The notes: a model not told the origin generated them from the sequence alone. Counted from the stretch's first letter, positions 14,997 through 23,656 are shown. The stretch: DNA of 54,825 bases from a bacterium (GCA_029778565.1 JAKOQC010000453.1:1-54825), one strand, 5' to 3'. Program-made: numbers and translations.

Positions 14997-15769
14997 TATC
15001 GCTTCGGGAGACCGAAGAGTGCAGCTTGACGAAGTAAAGTCTAAAGTCTTGGGACCGGCCACGTGCCACGGCAAGTGCGAAGTCTAAATGCCATGCCGAG
15101 CAGTAGTTAGCTATTGCTCGGCGGTTCGGCAGTCGTCGCCAGACTCAAGTGTGGCGGTGGCGGCCAGGTAACCAATCCTGGCGGCCACCGCCCTCGTCCC
15201 ATCCACCCACGACACAGATAAGATGTGAAGGAGGTGATTCCGCCGGACTGTTCAAGCCCCTGGCCGCAAGGTTGAGGGGTACGGGGTAAACCCGCAGCGC
15301 ACACGGATGCACACAGAACCGACCCGCCGGCTTCGAGCCGGCTTCGAGGAGATACAGCCAGGAGCGGGGGAGCAATGATCGGTTTTCTCACCAGGTAGCC
15401 TAGCTACTTAGCAGTTCTGACTCGCAGATTTCAGGGCAGAAGCCCTGGTCTCGAGCAGATAAGTAGCCGGGCACCCCTCATGGGGATGAGCTGAAACAAC
15501 GTGCTGGGAACACACAAAGGTAGAGGCCGGTGTGCGGACTTTGGAGGATGTTGGGCGATAAATCGTAACGCACCGACCACCAGAATCGACACAACGCCCA
15601 GAAAAGCCTTTGCTCAGCATTGTTACCTGATCTGTCGTCGCCGGGTGTGGCTCCCCGCCCAGGGGAGCCCACCCGGCGCGACACGACTTTTACTTCGTCG
15701 CTTTTCCAGATAGATTAATACTTAATACATCTGAAGAAGCTTACAAACACCCTATCTAGGGTGTTTTTT
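14997..15769 (+). ncRNA. Large GC-rich structured RNA of unknown family, ~770 nt
   Basis: A strong promoter and a terminator define the unit, and no convincing ORF lies within. A long-range helix pairs GACGAAGTAAAGTC (15028-15041) with GACTTTTACTTCGTC (15685-15699), enclosing about 640 nt. Inside are many strong hairpins: 15096-15121 (11 bp), 15153-15192 (15 of 16 bp), 15257-15279 (capped by a GCAA tetraloop), 15432-15447, and 15640-15677 (about 15 bp). A short CTTCGG/CCGAAG hairpin stands at the 5' end. AAGGAGGTGAT at 15228 is fully complementary to a canonical 16S 3' end. Size and shape recall large ornate RNAs such as OLE, GOLLD and ROOL, but I recognise none of their sequences. RNase P and tmRNA cores were not found. 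Confidence 0.75.
15746..15769 (+). terminator. Terminator of GC-rich RNA 2
   Basis: AACACCCTA/TAGGGTGTT hairpin followed by TTTTTT, just before the groES promoter. Confidence 0.9.
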
Positions 15770-15773
15770 GCTA

Positions 15774-15802
15774 TTGACTATATTTTCTCCTACCTTTACA
15801 CT
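15774..15802 (+). promoter_or_regulatory. groES-groEL promoter
   Basis: TTGACT, 17 bp, TACACT. The predicted transcription start falls at the left arm of the CIRCE operator. Confidence 0.75.
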
Positions 15803-15807
15803 AAATA

Positions 15808-15834
15808 TTAGCACTCTCACTATTAGAGTGCTAA
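15808..15834 (+). promoter_or_regulatory. CIRCE operator (HrcA site)
   Basis: A perfect CIRCE element, TTAGCACTC, 9 bp, GAGTGCTAA, between the promoter and groES. It implies heat-shock control by the HrcA repressor, whose gene is not in this window. Confidence 0.95.
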
Positions 15835-15922
15835 TGCTTTCAAATAACGAATACTGTTCGAGGCTTGTCGAGAATACGTTCTCGCTAATGCTCGAATAAT
15901 AACCAAAGAAGGAGATAGCACA

Positions 15923-17829
<1,907 letters not shown>

Positions 17830-17848
17830 CCCGCAAGCTACAACTACT

Positions 17849-17880
17849 AAAAAGACCTCTCTTACAGGGGTCTTTTTGTT
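17849..17880 (+). terminator. Terminator of groES-groEL
   Basis: AAAAAGACCTC/GGGGTCTTTTT hairpin with T-run, 20 bp after the groEL stop. Confidence 0.85.
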
Positions 17881-17899
17881 ATACAGATGTTATTTATAC

Positions 17900-17928
17900 T
17901 TGACTTTTTAAATTACTTATGCTACAAT
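17900..17928 (+). promoter_or_regulatory. Strong extended -10 promoter of the GC-rich 96-codon ORF
   Basis: TTGACT, 17 bp ending in TGC, TACAAT. Same design as the promoters at 14962 and 19341. Confidence 0.8.
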
Positions 17929-17974
17929 AGCGCACGAGTCTTGAAGAGTTCACGACTAGAACAAGGGAGAAACA

Positions 17975-18265
17975 TTGGCCAACATCATCGTGGTGCAGGG
18001 CCCCAGCGGTGTGGCACACGTCGCGGAGCTGGGTGAGATCGAGGAGATCTTCGATCTGCCGGCCTACCAGGCCGACCCCCGCCTGACCGTGGTCAACGAC
18101 CCGATCGAAGAGGACGCCATCTACGGCGTCGGCTTCGACCCTCACCGCCAAAGGGTGCTCGATGAGATCTCACTCGGTGGGATCTTCCCGTGTACGGTGC
18201 GTGAGCATCATCGCGAGCTCCGCACCGATGGGCACCCGGCCCGACCCACCAAGTGGCACAAGTAG
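17975..18265 (+). CDS. GC-rich small protein of unknown function (96 aa)
   Basis: Not recognised. The ORF starts with TTG behind an AGGGAG ribosome binding site and uses almost only G/C-ending codons (ATC, GTG, CTG, GAG, GCC), the opposite of neighbouring genes. The protein begins ANIIVVQGPSGVAHVAELGE, is acidic in its first two thirds (DPIEEDAIYGVGFDP) and ends in a His/Arg/Pro-rich tail (HHRELRTDGHPARPTKWHK). There is no signal peptide or membrane helix. It is a single-gene unit with a strong promoter, a GCAGG/CCTGC hairpin after the stop and a terminator. High-GC codon bias suggests an origin in, or adaptation to, a high-GC organism; an actinobacterial host is a possible source but not shown. 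Confidence 0.65.
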   Translation: MANIIVVQGPSGVAHVAELGEIEEIFDLPAYQADPRLTVVNDPIEEDAIYGVGFDPHRQRVLDEISLGGIFPCTVREHHRELRTDGHPARPTKWHK

Positions 18266-18304
18266 CCACTTGTTGACCAAGCAGGCGAAAGACCTGCCAA
18301 ACCA

Positions 18305-18334
18305 AGCCAGCTCCAAGTGAGCTGGCTTTTACTT
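18305..18334 (+). terminator. Terminator of the GC-rich 96-codon ORF
   Basis: AGCCAGCTC/GAGCTGGCT hairpin followed by TTTACTTT; a GCAGG/CCTGC hairpin precedes it. Confidence 0.8.
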
Positions 18335-18446
18335 TATCTGGTTAACAGTTGTGAAATGTCTATATTTCTAGGCCTATTTCACGACTAGAACTATCGAAAT
18401 ATATCTGATATACTAAAAACCGTTTCGCACCTTTTTAGGAGGCTCT

Positions 18447-19244
18447 ATGAGTACTGCCCAAGAGCTCAAACAAGAGGCTGACAAGTTTCACCTAGCAGGT
18501 AGAGGCGACAAAGCCATACCGCGCTATCAGAGAGCACATCAGTTGTTTCTCGATTCTGACAGGAGTGATGAAGCTATTGAGTGTCTGCATGCTCTTGGAG
18601 TAGCCCAGGTGTTTGCTGATGATGAAATTGCGGGGATTGCTACGCTCAAATCAGCTTTAGCCCAGCATCAAGCAGCCCGACATCAAGAAGGTATAGGTCG
18701 GGTTCAGCGCGATATTGGTATTGCTTACATGATGTATCGACATTACTTTGATTCCTTAGAGTATTTACTTGCCTCGAGAGCCACATTGTCCCTTACCGAG
18801 AGCTTTGCCGAGCAAGGTATAACAGAAGCCAAGATAGGCCGTCTGTATGCTCTAGATGGCGAATATGCAGGTATTGATGAATGCTTTGATATCGCTTATC
18901 AGTTAATTAACAAGGCCGGTCATCAGGCATATCTGATGGCAGCCCAGATAGATAATGCCTTTGCTTGTCTTGAACAATCCCAGATTGGCTTTCTAGAAAA
19001 TCACCTCAATTCAGCCTGGCAGTTGTTAGTAGAAGCAGGTGAGGTTTCACTGCAGCGCCGCCGGGTTGCTCAAATATATGGTCTGCGAATTCGTTTGGCA
19101 ATAAACAAGAAGGAATGGCTGTATGCTCGTAAACTGCTACAGCAAGATCTGGCAAATGTGTTGAGTGACATTTCACCAGGTTGCCTAGCAGTATTAGAGA
19201 GAGAATTGCAGCTTAAGCAAATGCAAGAAACGCTCAATTTCTAA
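18447..19244 (+). CDS. Cytoplasmic TPR-like protein
   Basis: A 265-residue all-helical protein made of tetratricopeptide-like repeats (EADKFHLAGRGDKAIPRYQRAHQLF, ECLHALGVAQVFADDEIAGIATLKSALAQH, VQRDIGIAYMMYRHYFDSLEYLLASRATL, KIGRLYALDGEYAGIDECFDIAYQL). No signal peptide or membrane helix is present, so it is probably a soluble scaffold. It has an excellent ribosome binding site (TTAGGAGGCTC) and an extended -10 (TGA-TATACT) upstream, and ends at its own terminator. Codon use is that of the AT-rich genome. It sits between two GC-rich units; whether it works with them is unknown. The partner and exact role are not recognised. Confidence 0.75.
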   Translation: MSTAQELKQEADKFHLAGRGDKAIPRYQRAHQLFLDSDRSDEAIECLHALGVAQVFADDEIAGIATLKSALAQHQAARHQEGIGRVQRDIGIAYMMYRHYFDSLEYLLASRATLSLTESFAEQGITEAKIGRLYALDGEYAGIDECFDIAYQLINKAGHQAYLMAAQIDNAFACLEQSQIGFLENHLNSAWQLLVEAGEVSLQRRRVAQIYGLRIRLAINKKEWLYARKLLQQDLANVLSDISPGCLAVLERELQLKQMQETLNF

Positions 19245-19249
19245 TACTT

Positions 19250-19277
19250 ACCCTATCAATTTGATAGGGTTTTTTAT
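19250..19277 (+). terminator. Terminator of the 18447 TPR gene
   Basis: CCCTATCAA/TTGATAGGG hairpin followed by TTTTTTAT. Confidence 0.88.
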
Positions 19278-19340
19278 ATTATATAAACACTTTTTTCTAT
19301 CTGTAAAATCAAAAATATAGGGCTTTTTTGCTAAAAAGTA

Positions 19341-19369
19341 TTGACATTTATTACAAAGTTTGCTATACT
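19341..19369 (+). promoter_or_regulatory. Strong extended -10 promoter of the GC-rich 290-codon ORF
   Basis: Consensus TTGACA, 17 bp ending in TGC, TATACT. Third instance of this promoter design before a GC-rich unit. Confidence 0.85.
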
Positions 19370-19375
19370 AGGCAG

Positions 19376-19554
19376 CGACACTTTGAAAAGAGGTGTAGCA
19401 AATTACCAATAGTTGTTTATGACAAAGGCTTTGTAGCTCTTGCTGGCAGATGCATACGCCAGCGTGTGCTGCAAAGCCGTATAAAGATAAGATGTCTTTA
19501 TATGTGATTAACCGAAACCAAGTAGGTTAATCTGGTCCATGGAGGGCCATTGTC
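19376..19554 (+). promoter_or_regulatory. Structured ~180-nt leader of the GC-rich 290-codon ORF
   Basis: The untranslated leader contains a stem GGCTTTG/CAAAGCC (19427-19478) enclosing GCTGGC/GCCAGC, then a TAAAGA/TCTTTA hairpin (19482-19500) and TTAACC/GGTTAA. The ribosome binding site GGAGGG lies 8 bp before the ATG. No known riboswitch is recognised. Confidence 0.5.
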
Positions 19555-20427
19555 ATGACCAAGACCCAGAACACCCGTCGTTCCGCCCCGCCCGTCTCGC
19601 CCGACAAGCTCCGCGAGGAGCTCAACACCAGCATCCAGGGCTGCCTGGCTGATCCCCTCTACAACGAGGTGGTCAGCCACATCCACGCCCACGACGCCGC
19701 CATCGAGGCCGGCGGCGAGGGCAAGGCCCTGGGGTGGGTGCTCGATGCCCTGCAGACCCCGGCCGAGCAGGTCATGCGCCACAAGCGCATGATCGAGACG
19801 GCCTGCCGTGTGTTCCACGGCATCCTGCAGACCATCGGCACCGAGGCCGAGAAGGCCGCGGCCGGGCCGCAGATCGAGCTCACGCTCGAGATGGCCGCCG
19901 ACCTCGACCAGTGGGCCAACGCCGGCTGGGAGAGCCACATGCAGGGCTTCGTCCGCGAGGCCCGGGGCATGAACCCGGCGCACCTCACCGACCGCATCGG
20001 CTTCACCGCCGAGCAGGTCGAGGTGGTCGACGGCACGGCCAAGGTGTCCATCTCGGACATCGTCTTCCGGATCGTCAGCGATCCGAAGACGGTGGAGGAC
20101 AAGCGGTTCCGCCGCTTCGCCCTCAACGCGATGGCCGCGTTCTTCCGGCATGCCTTCGGGCAGACCGGGAGCACGGACACCGAGCTCCTCGACATCGCCC
20201 GGTCAATCGACGTCTCCCTGTACGGGGAGGCCAAGGTGGCCGAGCGCGAGGCCGAGCGCGGCAAGCCCGCCGTCACGCAGCCCTCGAACAACTCGAACGG
20301 CACCGGCCGCAAGAGCCCTTCCAAGCGTCGCGCCCAGGAGCGCGGCAAGAAGGAGTACGAGGACCGCATGGCCGCACCCGAGCGCAAGCGCGGGTACGAG
20401 CAGGTCGGGGGCCGCAAGGGCAAGTAG
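19555..20427 (+). CDS. GC-rich protein of unknown function (290 aa)
   Basis: Not recognised. Codons end almost always in G or C (CTC, GCC, ATC, GAG), unlike the surrounding genes. The N-terminal 220 residues look globular and mainly helical (LREELNTSIQGCLADPLYNEVV, EQVMRHKRMIETACRVFHGIL, RFRRFALNAMAAFFRHAFG). The C-terminal 70 residues are low complexity and very basic (GRKSPSKRRAQERGKKEYEDR...GGRKGK), suggesting nucleic-acid binding. There is no signal peptide or membrane segment. A GGAGGG ribosome binding site and a strong promoter support expression. The ORF has a long structured leader and is followed by a structured trailer and a terminator. Several long ORFs on other frames (19498, 19659, 19734) are shadows caused by GC bias. 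A foreign origin from a high-GC organism is likely but unproven. Confidence 0.7.
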   Translation: MTKTQNTRRSAPPVSPDKLREELNTSIQGCLADPLYNEVVSHIHAHDAAIEAGGEGKALGWVLDALQTPAEQVMRHKRMIETACRVFHGILQTIGTEAEKAAAGPQIELTLEMAADLDQWANAGWESHMQGFVREARGMNPAHLTDRIGFTAEQVEVVDGTAKVSISDIVFRIVSDPKTVEDKRFRRFALNAMAAFFRHAFGQTGSTDTELLDIARSIDVSLYGEAKVAEREAERGKPAVTQPSNNSNGTGRKSPSKRRAQERGKKEYEDRMAAPERKRGYEQVGGRKGK

Positions 20428-20575
20428 TAGGCTTCTACGCCTACACGGTGGTTGCTTAGAACCACTGACAACAAAAATCTAAGCACCTTCGTCCCAAGGT
20501 CTGGGGTCGGAAGCTGGCACTTCGAGTGCAAAATCTCCTACTGAGATTGCTTCCGGCCCCCTGGGGCCACACAGT
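20428..20575 (+). ncRNA. Structured GC-rich trailer RNA after the 290-codon ORF
   Basis: Between stop and terminator are hairpins GTAGGC/GCCTAC and GTGGTT/AACCAC, then a branched element: GGGGTCGGAAG pairs with CTTCCGGCCCC and encloses two hairpins (GCACTTCGAGTGC and AATCTCCTACTGAGATT). This predicts a compact three-way junction. It could be a 3' UTR element or a processed small RNA; no known family is recognised. Confidence 0.5.
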
Positions 20576-20613
20576 CCGTAGTTTACACGAAAAAGCTACG
20601 GGCTTTTTCTTTT
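20576..20613 (+). terminator. Terminator of the GC-rich 290-codon unit
   Basis: CCGTAG/CTACGG stem with a 14-nt loop followed by GGCTTTTTCTTTT. Confidence 0.75.
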
Positions 20614-20640
20614 ACAAAAATATTGTCATTCTGAGGTACA

Positions 20641-20689
20641 TAGTTCTCACTTTGTTCGAACAATATCGTTCGAAGTAATCCGAGAACTA
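20641..20689. repeat. Palindromic repeat upstream of the GIY-YIG gene
   Basis: Outer arms TAGTTCTC/GAGAACTA enclose an inner palindrome TTCGAA...TTCGAA with AACAATATCGTT at its centre. Related sequence recurs after the gene at 20982-21102. Confidence 0.8.
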
Positions 20690-20716
20690 CTTGTGCTTGG
20701 TATTAAATAAGGTATT

Positions 20717-20725
20717 TGATAAGAT
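20717..20725 (+). promoter_or_regulatory. Extended -10 box at the GIY-YIG start
   Basis: TGA-TAAGAT, 7 bp before ATG 20733, supporting the shorter start and a leaderless mRNA. Confidence 0.5.
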
Positions 20726-20732
20726 CAGCCTG

Positions 20733-20981
20733 ATGACAACTTGGAAGTGGTTTGTTTATATAATTGAATGCAATGATGGTTTTTATTATACCGGCATGAC
20801 ATACAATTTAGAGAAACGTCTAGAACAACACAGACTTGGTAAAGGCTCAAAGTTTACAGCCAAACATGGATTCAAGCTTCTTAGATATTCAGAGGAATTT
20901 AATAATATCGAAGAAGCACGTAAGCGGGAGGTACAATTAAAAGATTTTTCGCGAAAGAAAAAAGAAGCTTTGTGGCAATAA
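20733..20981 (+). CDS. Small GIY-YIG endonuclease-like protein
   Basis: An 82-residue single-domain GIY-YIG protein (UvrC N-terminal-like/YhbQ type). The core reads FVYIIECNDGFYYTGMTYNLEKRLEQHRLGKGSKFTAKH, with the variant motif VYI...YYTG, the catalytic Arg in LEKRLEQH, and a Glu in IEEARKREVQLK. It would be a DNA nick-making nuclease. The ORF track starts at 20691, but the ATG at 20733 (MTTWKWFVYIIE) gives the usual family length. The gene lies tightly between palindromic repeats; the right-hand repeat begins at the stop codon. That arrangement suggests a mobile or repeat-associated cassette. Confidence 0.88.
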   Translation: MTTWKWFVYIIECNDGFYYTGMTYNLEKRLEQHRLGKGSKFTAKHGFKLLRYSEEFNNIEEARKREVQLKDFSRKKKEALWQ

Positions 20982-21102
20982 TAGTTCTCACGTCGTTCGA
21001 ACAATAATACTTTACAGTTTAAGATAGCTTCAAAACCAAGTATTTATATTCTCTCTTCGTTTCACTCCTCGAACAATATTGTTCGAGGTAATCCGAGAAC
21101 TA
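20982..21102. repeat. Interrupted palindromic repeat downstream of the GIY-YIG gene
   Basis: TAGTTCTCAC...TTCGAACAAT at 20982-21005 matches the left half of the upstream repeat. A perfect 22-bp palindrome (arms CCTCGAACAAT) plus TAATCCGAGAACTA at 21067-21102 matches its right half. The halves are split by about 61 bp. The last bases form the stop codon of the solute-binding protein gene. Confidence 0.75.
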
Positions 21103-22425
21103 TTGTAAGCTCTTTTGTATTTCTAGGGTTACCGCTGCAGCGGCTAAGTTGGTTGCTATTTTAGAATCGTACCCAGCCAAATAATTATTTATCATTTCAC
21201 GTAGGTTGTTATTGGTAGCATAGTTAATACCTCTATACCAATCACTTGCAGTGGCTATTTGTCTAGCAAATGGGGCCAAATCTTTATCGTTATACTGCTG
21301 AGTAATAAGATCTCTCCGTGCAGCGGGCCACAAACTGGCCTGAGAGTAGAGTAATTGTTGATTTTTGCTGCTGGCAAATCCCAGAAAATCCCAGGCAATC
21401 TCACTATTTTTACTAGTTTTGCTTACACCTTGCGTAAACACTACCCCATAATTCAGTGGGTTTTTAGGATTGGTTTGTGGCAAAGCCGACATTGCAAAGG
21501 ACAAACTTGCATTTTGCTTACGGACCGTCTTGGCCACCATTGGATAATCTATCATCATCTGTGTTTTACCAGTAGCAAAGATGGTTACACTCGAGCCGAG
21601 CGCATCACTCCAGCTATAGTTTTCTCTTGTTGGCTGCGCAAAACTCGCATAGTATTCTAGTGCCTTACTACCCGAAGAGTAACCGGTACTATCTGGCAGT
21701 TGAAATGTTGCTTTGGTAGGTGGCGAATTTGTCATGGCAGCACCGTTTTGCATCATAAACATACTTATTATATCTGGGTAATTGTGGATTGACGCCGTAC
21801 CAAGCGCAACTCCAGAACCATATAATGTCTGACCCTGCTTATTGCGTACACTACTGTTGGCCTTATCGAATTCTGGCCAGGTGCTTGGTGGGGAGCTGAT
21901 ATTCGCTTTTTTAAAAGCATCGGTATTATAAAACAAACCAAGCGTTGCAATGCCAAACGGCATACCGTAAATGGTTTTACCGCTTACGAGGTTTTTGGTA
22001 GCAAAGTCTGCAAACGTTTGGTTATACTGCTCGGATGTAATCACGCTGTCTGGTGCGGGTTGGAGTGACTTTTGATAGAGCGGGAGAGCGTCATTGCGAA
22101 ACCCAAACATATCTGGCAATGTACCTGCAGTCTGAGCCTGCAAAACCTTAGATTGATAACCAGCAGGATCTATATAGGTAATATTCACCGTCACATTGGG
22201 ATGTAGTTTTTTGTAATTGGCCAACACCGCATCGAGATTGCCAGCCTCGTCGCTAGGCAGCCAGTAGGTAAGGGTAATGGGTGTGGTGGGGTATTGTACT
22301 TTAGATTGATATTCGATATTTGGTGAAGAAAATATATTGCTACTCTGAGTAAGAATATAAATAAGCGCAGCAATAACCAAACCGCCCAAAATAAGTGCTG
22401 TTAGCTTAAGGTAGCGATGTTTCAT
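21100..22425 (-). CDS. Extracellular solute-binding protein (ABC sugar type), membrane anchored
   Basis: A 441-residue family 1 solute-binding protein, normally the receptor of an ABC sugar importer. An N-terminal hydrophobic helix (residues 9-27) lacks a lipobox Cys, so it is probably a signal anchor. The mature part begins with ITLTYWLPSDEAGNLDAVLANYKKLHPNVTVNITYI and continues with AGTLPDMFGFRND, YGMPFGIATLGLFYNTDAFKKA and SEIAWDFLGFASS, all typical. No permease or ATPase gene is adjacent, so the partner is elsewhere or the protein serves another binding role. A TGG-TACAAT box lies 6 bp before the ATG. The stop codon lies in a palindromic repeat. Confidence 0.9.
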   Translation of the reverse strand: MKHRYLKLTALILGGLVIAALIYILTQSSNIFSSPNIEYQSKVQYPTTPITLTYWLPSDEAGNLDAVLANYKKLHPNVTVNITYIDPAGYQSKVLQAQTAGTLPDMFGFRNDALPLYQKSLQPAPDSVITSEQYNQTFADFATKNLVSGKTIYGMPFGIATLGLFYNTDAFKKANISSPPSTWPEFDKANSSVRNKQGQTLYGSGVALGTASIHNYPDIISMFMMQNGAAMTNSPPTKATFQLPDSTGYSSGSKALEYYASFAQPTRENYSWSDALGSSVTIFATGKTQMMIDYPMVAKTVRKQNASLSFAMSALPQTNPKNPLNYGVVFTQGVSKTSKNSEIAWDFLGFASSKNQQLLYSQASLWPAARRDLITQQYNDKDLAPFARQIATASDWYRGINYATNNNLREMINNYLAGYDSKIATNLAAAAVTLEIQKSLQ

Positions 22426-22431
22426 ATAAAT

Positions 22432-22440
22432 ATTGTACCA
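22432..22440 (-). promoter_or_regulatory. Extended -10 box at the solute-binding protein start
   Basis: TGG-TACAAT on the minus strand, 6 bp before ATG 22425; predicts a leaderless mRNA. Confidence 0.6.
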
Positions 22441-22499
22441 GACGGCAGAGATGATATTCTCGGATTCATGGCGCTAATAGGGTATAATGTTCGAGTTAT

Positions 22500-22589
22500 G
22501 GAGAGGTCGCATAGTGGTCGAGTGCGCCACCTTGGAAAGGTGGTATAGGGGCAACTCTATCGAGGGTTCGAATCCCTCTCTCTCCGCCA
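22500..22589 (+). tRNA. tRNA-Ser(GGA)
   Basis: Class II tRNA: GGAGAGG acceptor, anticodon loop TTGGAAA (GGA, reads UCC/UCU), long variable arm, T arm GAGGGTTCGAATCCCTC, encoded CCA. A TATAAT box lies about 12 bp upstream and a terminator follows. Unlike the other three tRNA-Ser genes, its trailer has no TTCTGG partner for the CCA. Confidence 0.95.
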
Positions 22590-22600
22590 GTATTTATATA

Positions 22601-22625
22601 GTCGGCTTGAGGCCGACTTTTTTGT
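22601..22625 (+). terminator. Terminator of tRNA-Ser(GGA)
   Basis: GTCGGC/GCCGAC hairpin followed by TTTTTTTG on the plus strand. Confidence 0.88.
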
Positions 22626-22627
22626 AT

Positions 22628-22658
22628 TAAAAAACCGACTCACACGGTATGAGAGTCG
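22628..22658 (-). terminator. Terminator of the NYN-domain gene
   Basis: On the minus strand, CCGACTC/GAGTCGG hairpin followed by TTTTTT, just after the 22666 stop. Confidence 0.85.
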
Positions 22659-22665
22659 GCAATTG

Positions 22666-23586
22666 TTACTTTGTCCAAGTACTACTTGGTACGATTGGCG
22701 CACCCAAGATCTCTTGATGTAGAGCAGATGGCTCTCTGGGTTCAGATCTGGCTTGTCTAGGCGAGTGTGGACCAGGAGGTGGCGGGATAACTCTTCGTAG
22801 AGTACCCGATTCTCCAGGAGTCCATTCAGAAGGACGATTGCTATCTGATGTCAAGCTATTATCATTGCTAGCAGGTACCTTACTTGGTCTACGGCCAATT
22901 ACCTTCACGGCATACCGATCGAAAGATTCGATAGTGCCAGGCTCAACATCGGCAATCGTCTTAACCCGAGGTGGTGGTACATCATAAGCATCAGGGATAT
23001 CACGAGAATCAATAATCTCAATTCTTTTGCGAACAATTTCGGGTGCAACAGGTGTAAATGCCACGATGGCCGTCTTAAGGCCAAGCCTACGAGCATTTTC
23101 CATAACCCTTATTGTACTATTACCGTCAGGTGTCAGAGCAAAATCGTTCGTCATAATAATCAGTACATCGCCAGCCTGTGCTTCTTCGAGAAAAGCTGCA
23201 GCCATTTTCATAAGATCATCATCAATATCATTTGACTTGTCAGAGTACTCAGTGCCTTCAGCAGGAGCCCTTACCTGAACATCCCAGCGATCTCTTTCGA
23301 GGGCAAAACGAAACTTATCTTGCCGATCAACCGACTCATCATCCCTGCCGGTCTCAGAAACCTTTTTAATAAAGATAGATTTCTGAAAATTTTCCTCTGC
23401 AATCGAGAACTTCTCGCGCAAAAATTGAGCAACAGTGTCGTAGTGCAAACCAAAATTTGACGGTCGACCATCCGGAGCGTTTTCCCATAATTCTTTAATC
23501 TTAATCATCACGTTCGGTCCGTCAACCAGTAACAAACCAAGCGGTGGATCGCTGCCTTCAGGAGACATTCCGGTGGTAGTGGTCAT
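22666..23586 (-). CDS. NYN-domain (PIN-like) putative RNase
   Basis: A 306-residue protein with a LabA/DUF88-type NYN domain (residues 15-180), a metal-dependent RNase fold. Likely acidic metal site: D22 and N25 in LLLVDGPNVM, the cluster DIDDDLMKMAAAF near 116, and TNDFALTP near 145. This is followed by a linker with IIDSRDIPDAYDVPPPR and a C-terminal, Pro/Ser/Arg-rich tail (PPPPGPHSPRQARSEPREP) that is probably disordered. A ribosome binding site (AGGTTAGGAAG) precedes the ATG. Codon use is somewhat less AT-biased than in neighbours. RNA turnover or processing is the likely role; the target is unknown. Confidence 0.82.
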   Translation of the reverse strand: MTTTTGMSPEGSDPPLGLLLVDGPNVMIKIKELWENAPDGRPSNFGLHYDTVAQFLREKFSIAEENFQKSIFIKKVSETGRDDESVDRQDKFRFALERDRWDVQVRAPAEGTEYSDKSNDIDDDLMKMAAAFLEEAQAGDVLIIMTNDFALTPDGNSTIRVMENARRLGLKTAIVAFTPVAPEIVRKRIEIIDSRDIPDAYDVPPPRVKTIADVEPGTIESFDRYAVKVIGRRPSKVPASNDNSLTSDSNRPSEWTPGESGTLRRVIPPPPGPHSPRQARSEPREPSALHQEILGAPIVPSSTWTK

Positions 23587-23656
23587 CTTCCTAACCTTTT
23601 CTGTCGGGGTACTACAATCCCACTATTTATATCATATTGCTACTAATTAAGCAATA

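Noticed and set aside
15107-15713. ORFs of 68-94 codons on both strands in the large RNA region
   Set aside because: They lack ribosome binding sites and family features and are expected by chance in GC-rich, hairpin-rich sequence.
14997-15769. RNase P RNA or tmRNA as identity of the large GC-rich RNA
   Set aside because: Fragments such as GGGGTAAACCC and CAGAACC loosely recall RNase P RNA, but the GAGGAAAGTCC core is absent and the order and spacing do not fit. No tRNA-like ends or tag reading frame for tmRNA were found.
19498-20531. Long ORFs in other frames across the 290-codon gene (217, 290 and 241 codons)
   Set aside because: GC-rich coding sequence creates shadow frames. Only the 19555 frame has a ribosome binding site, promoter and protein-like sequence.
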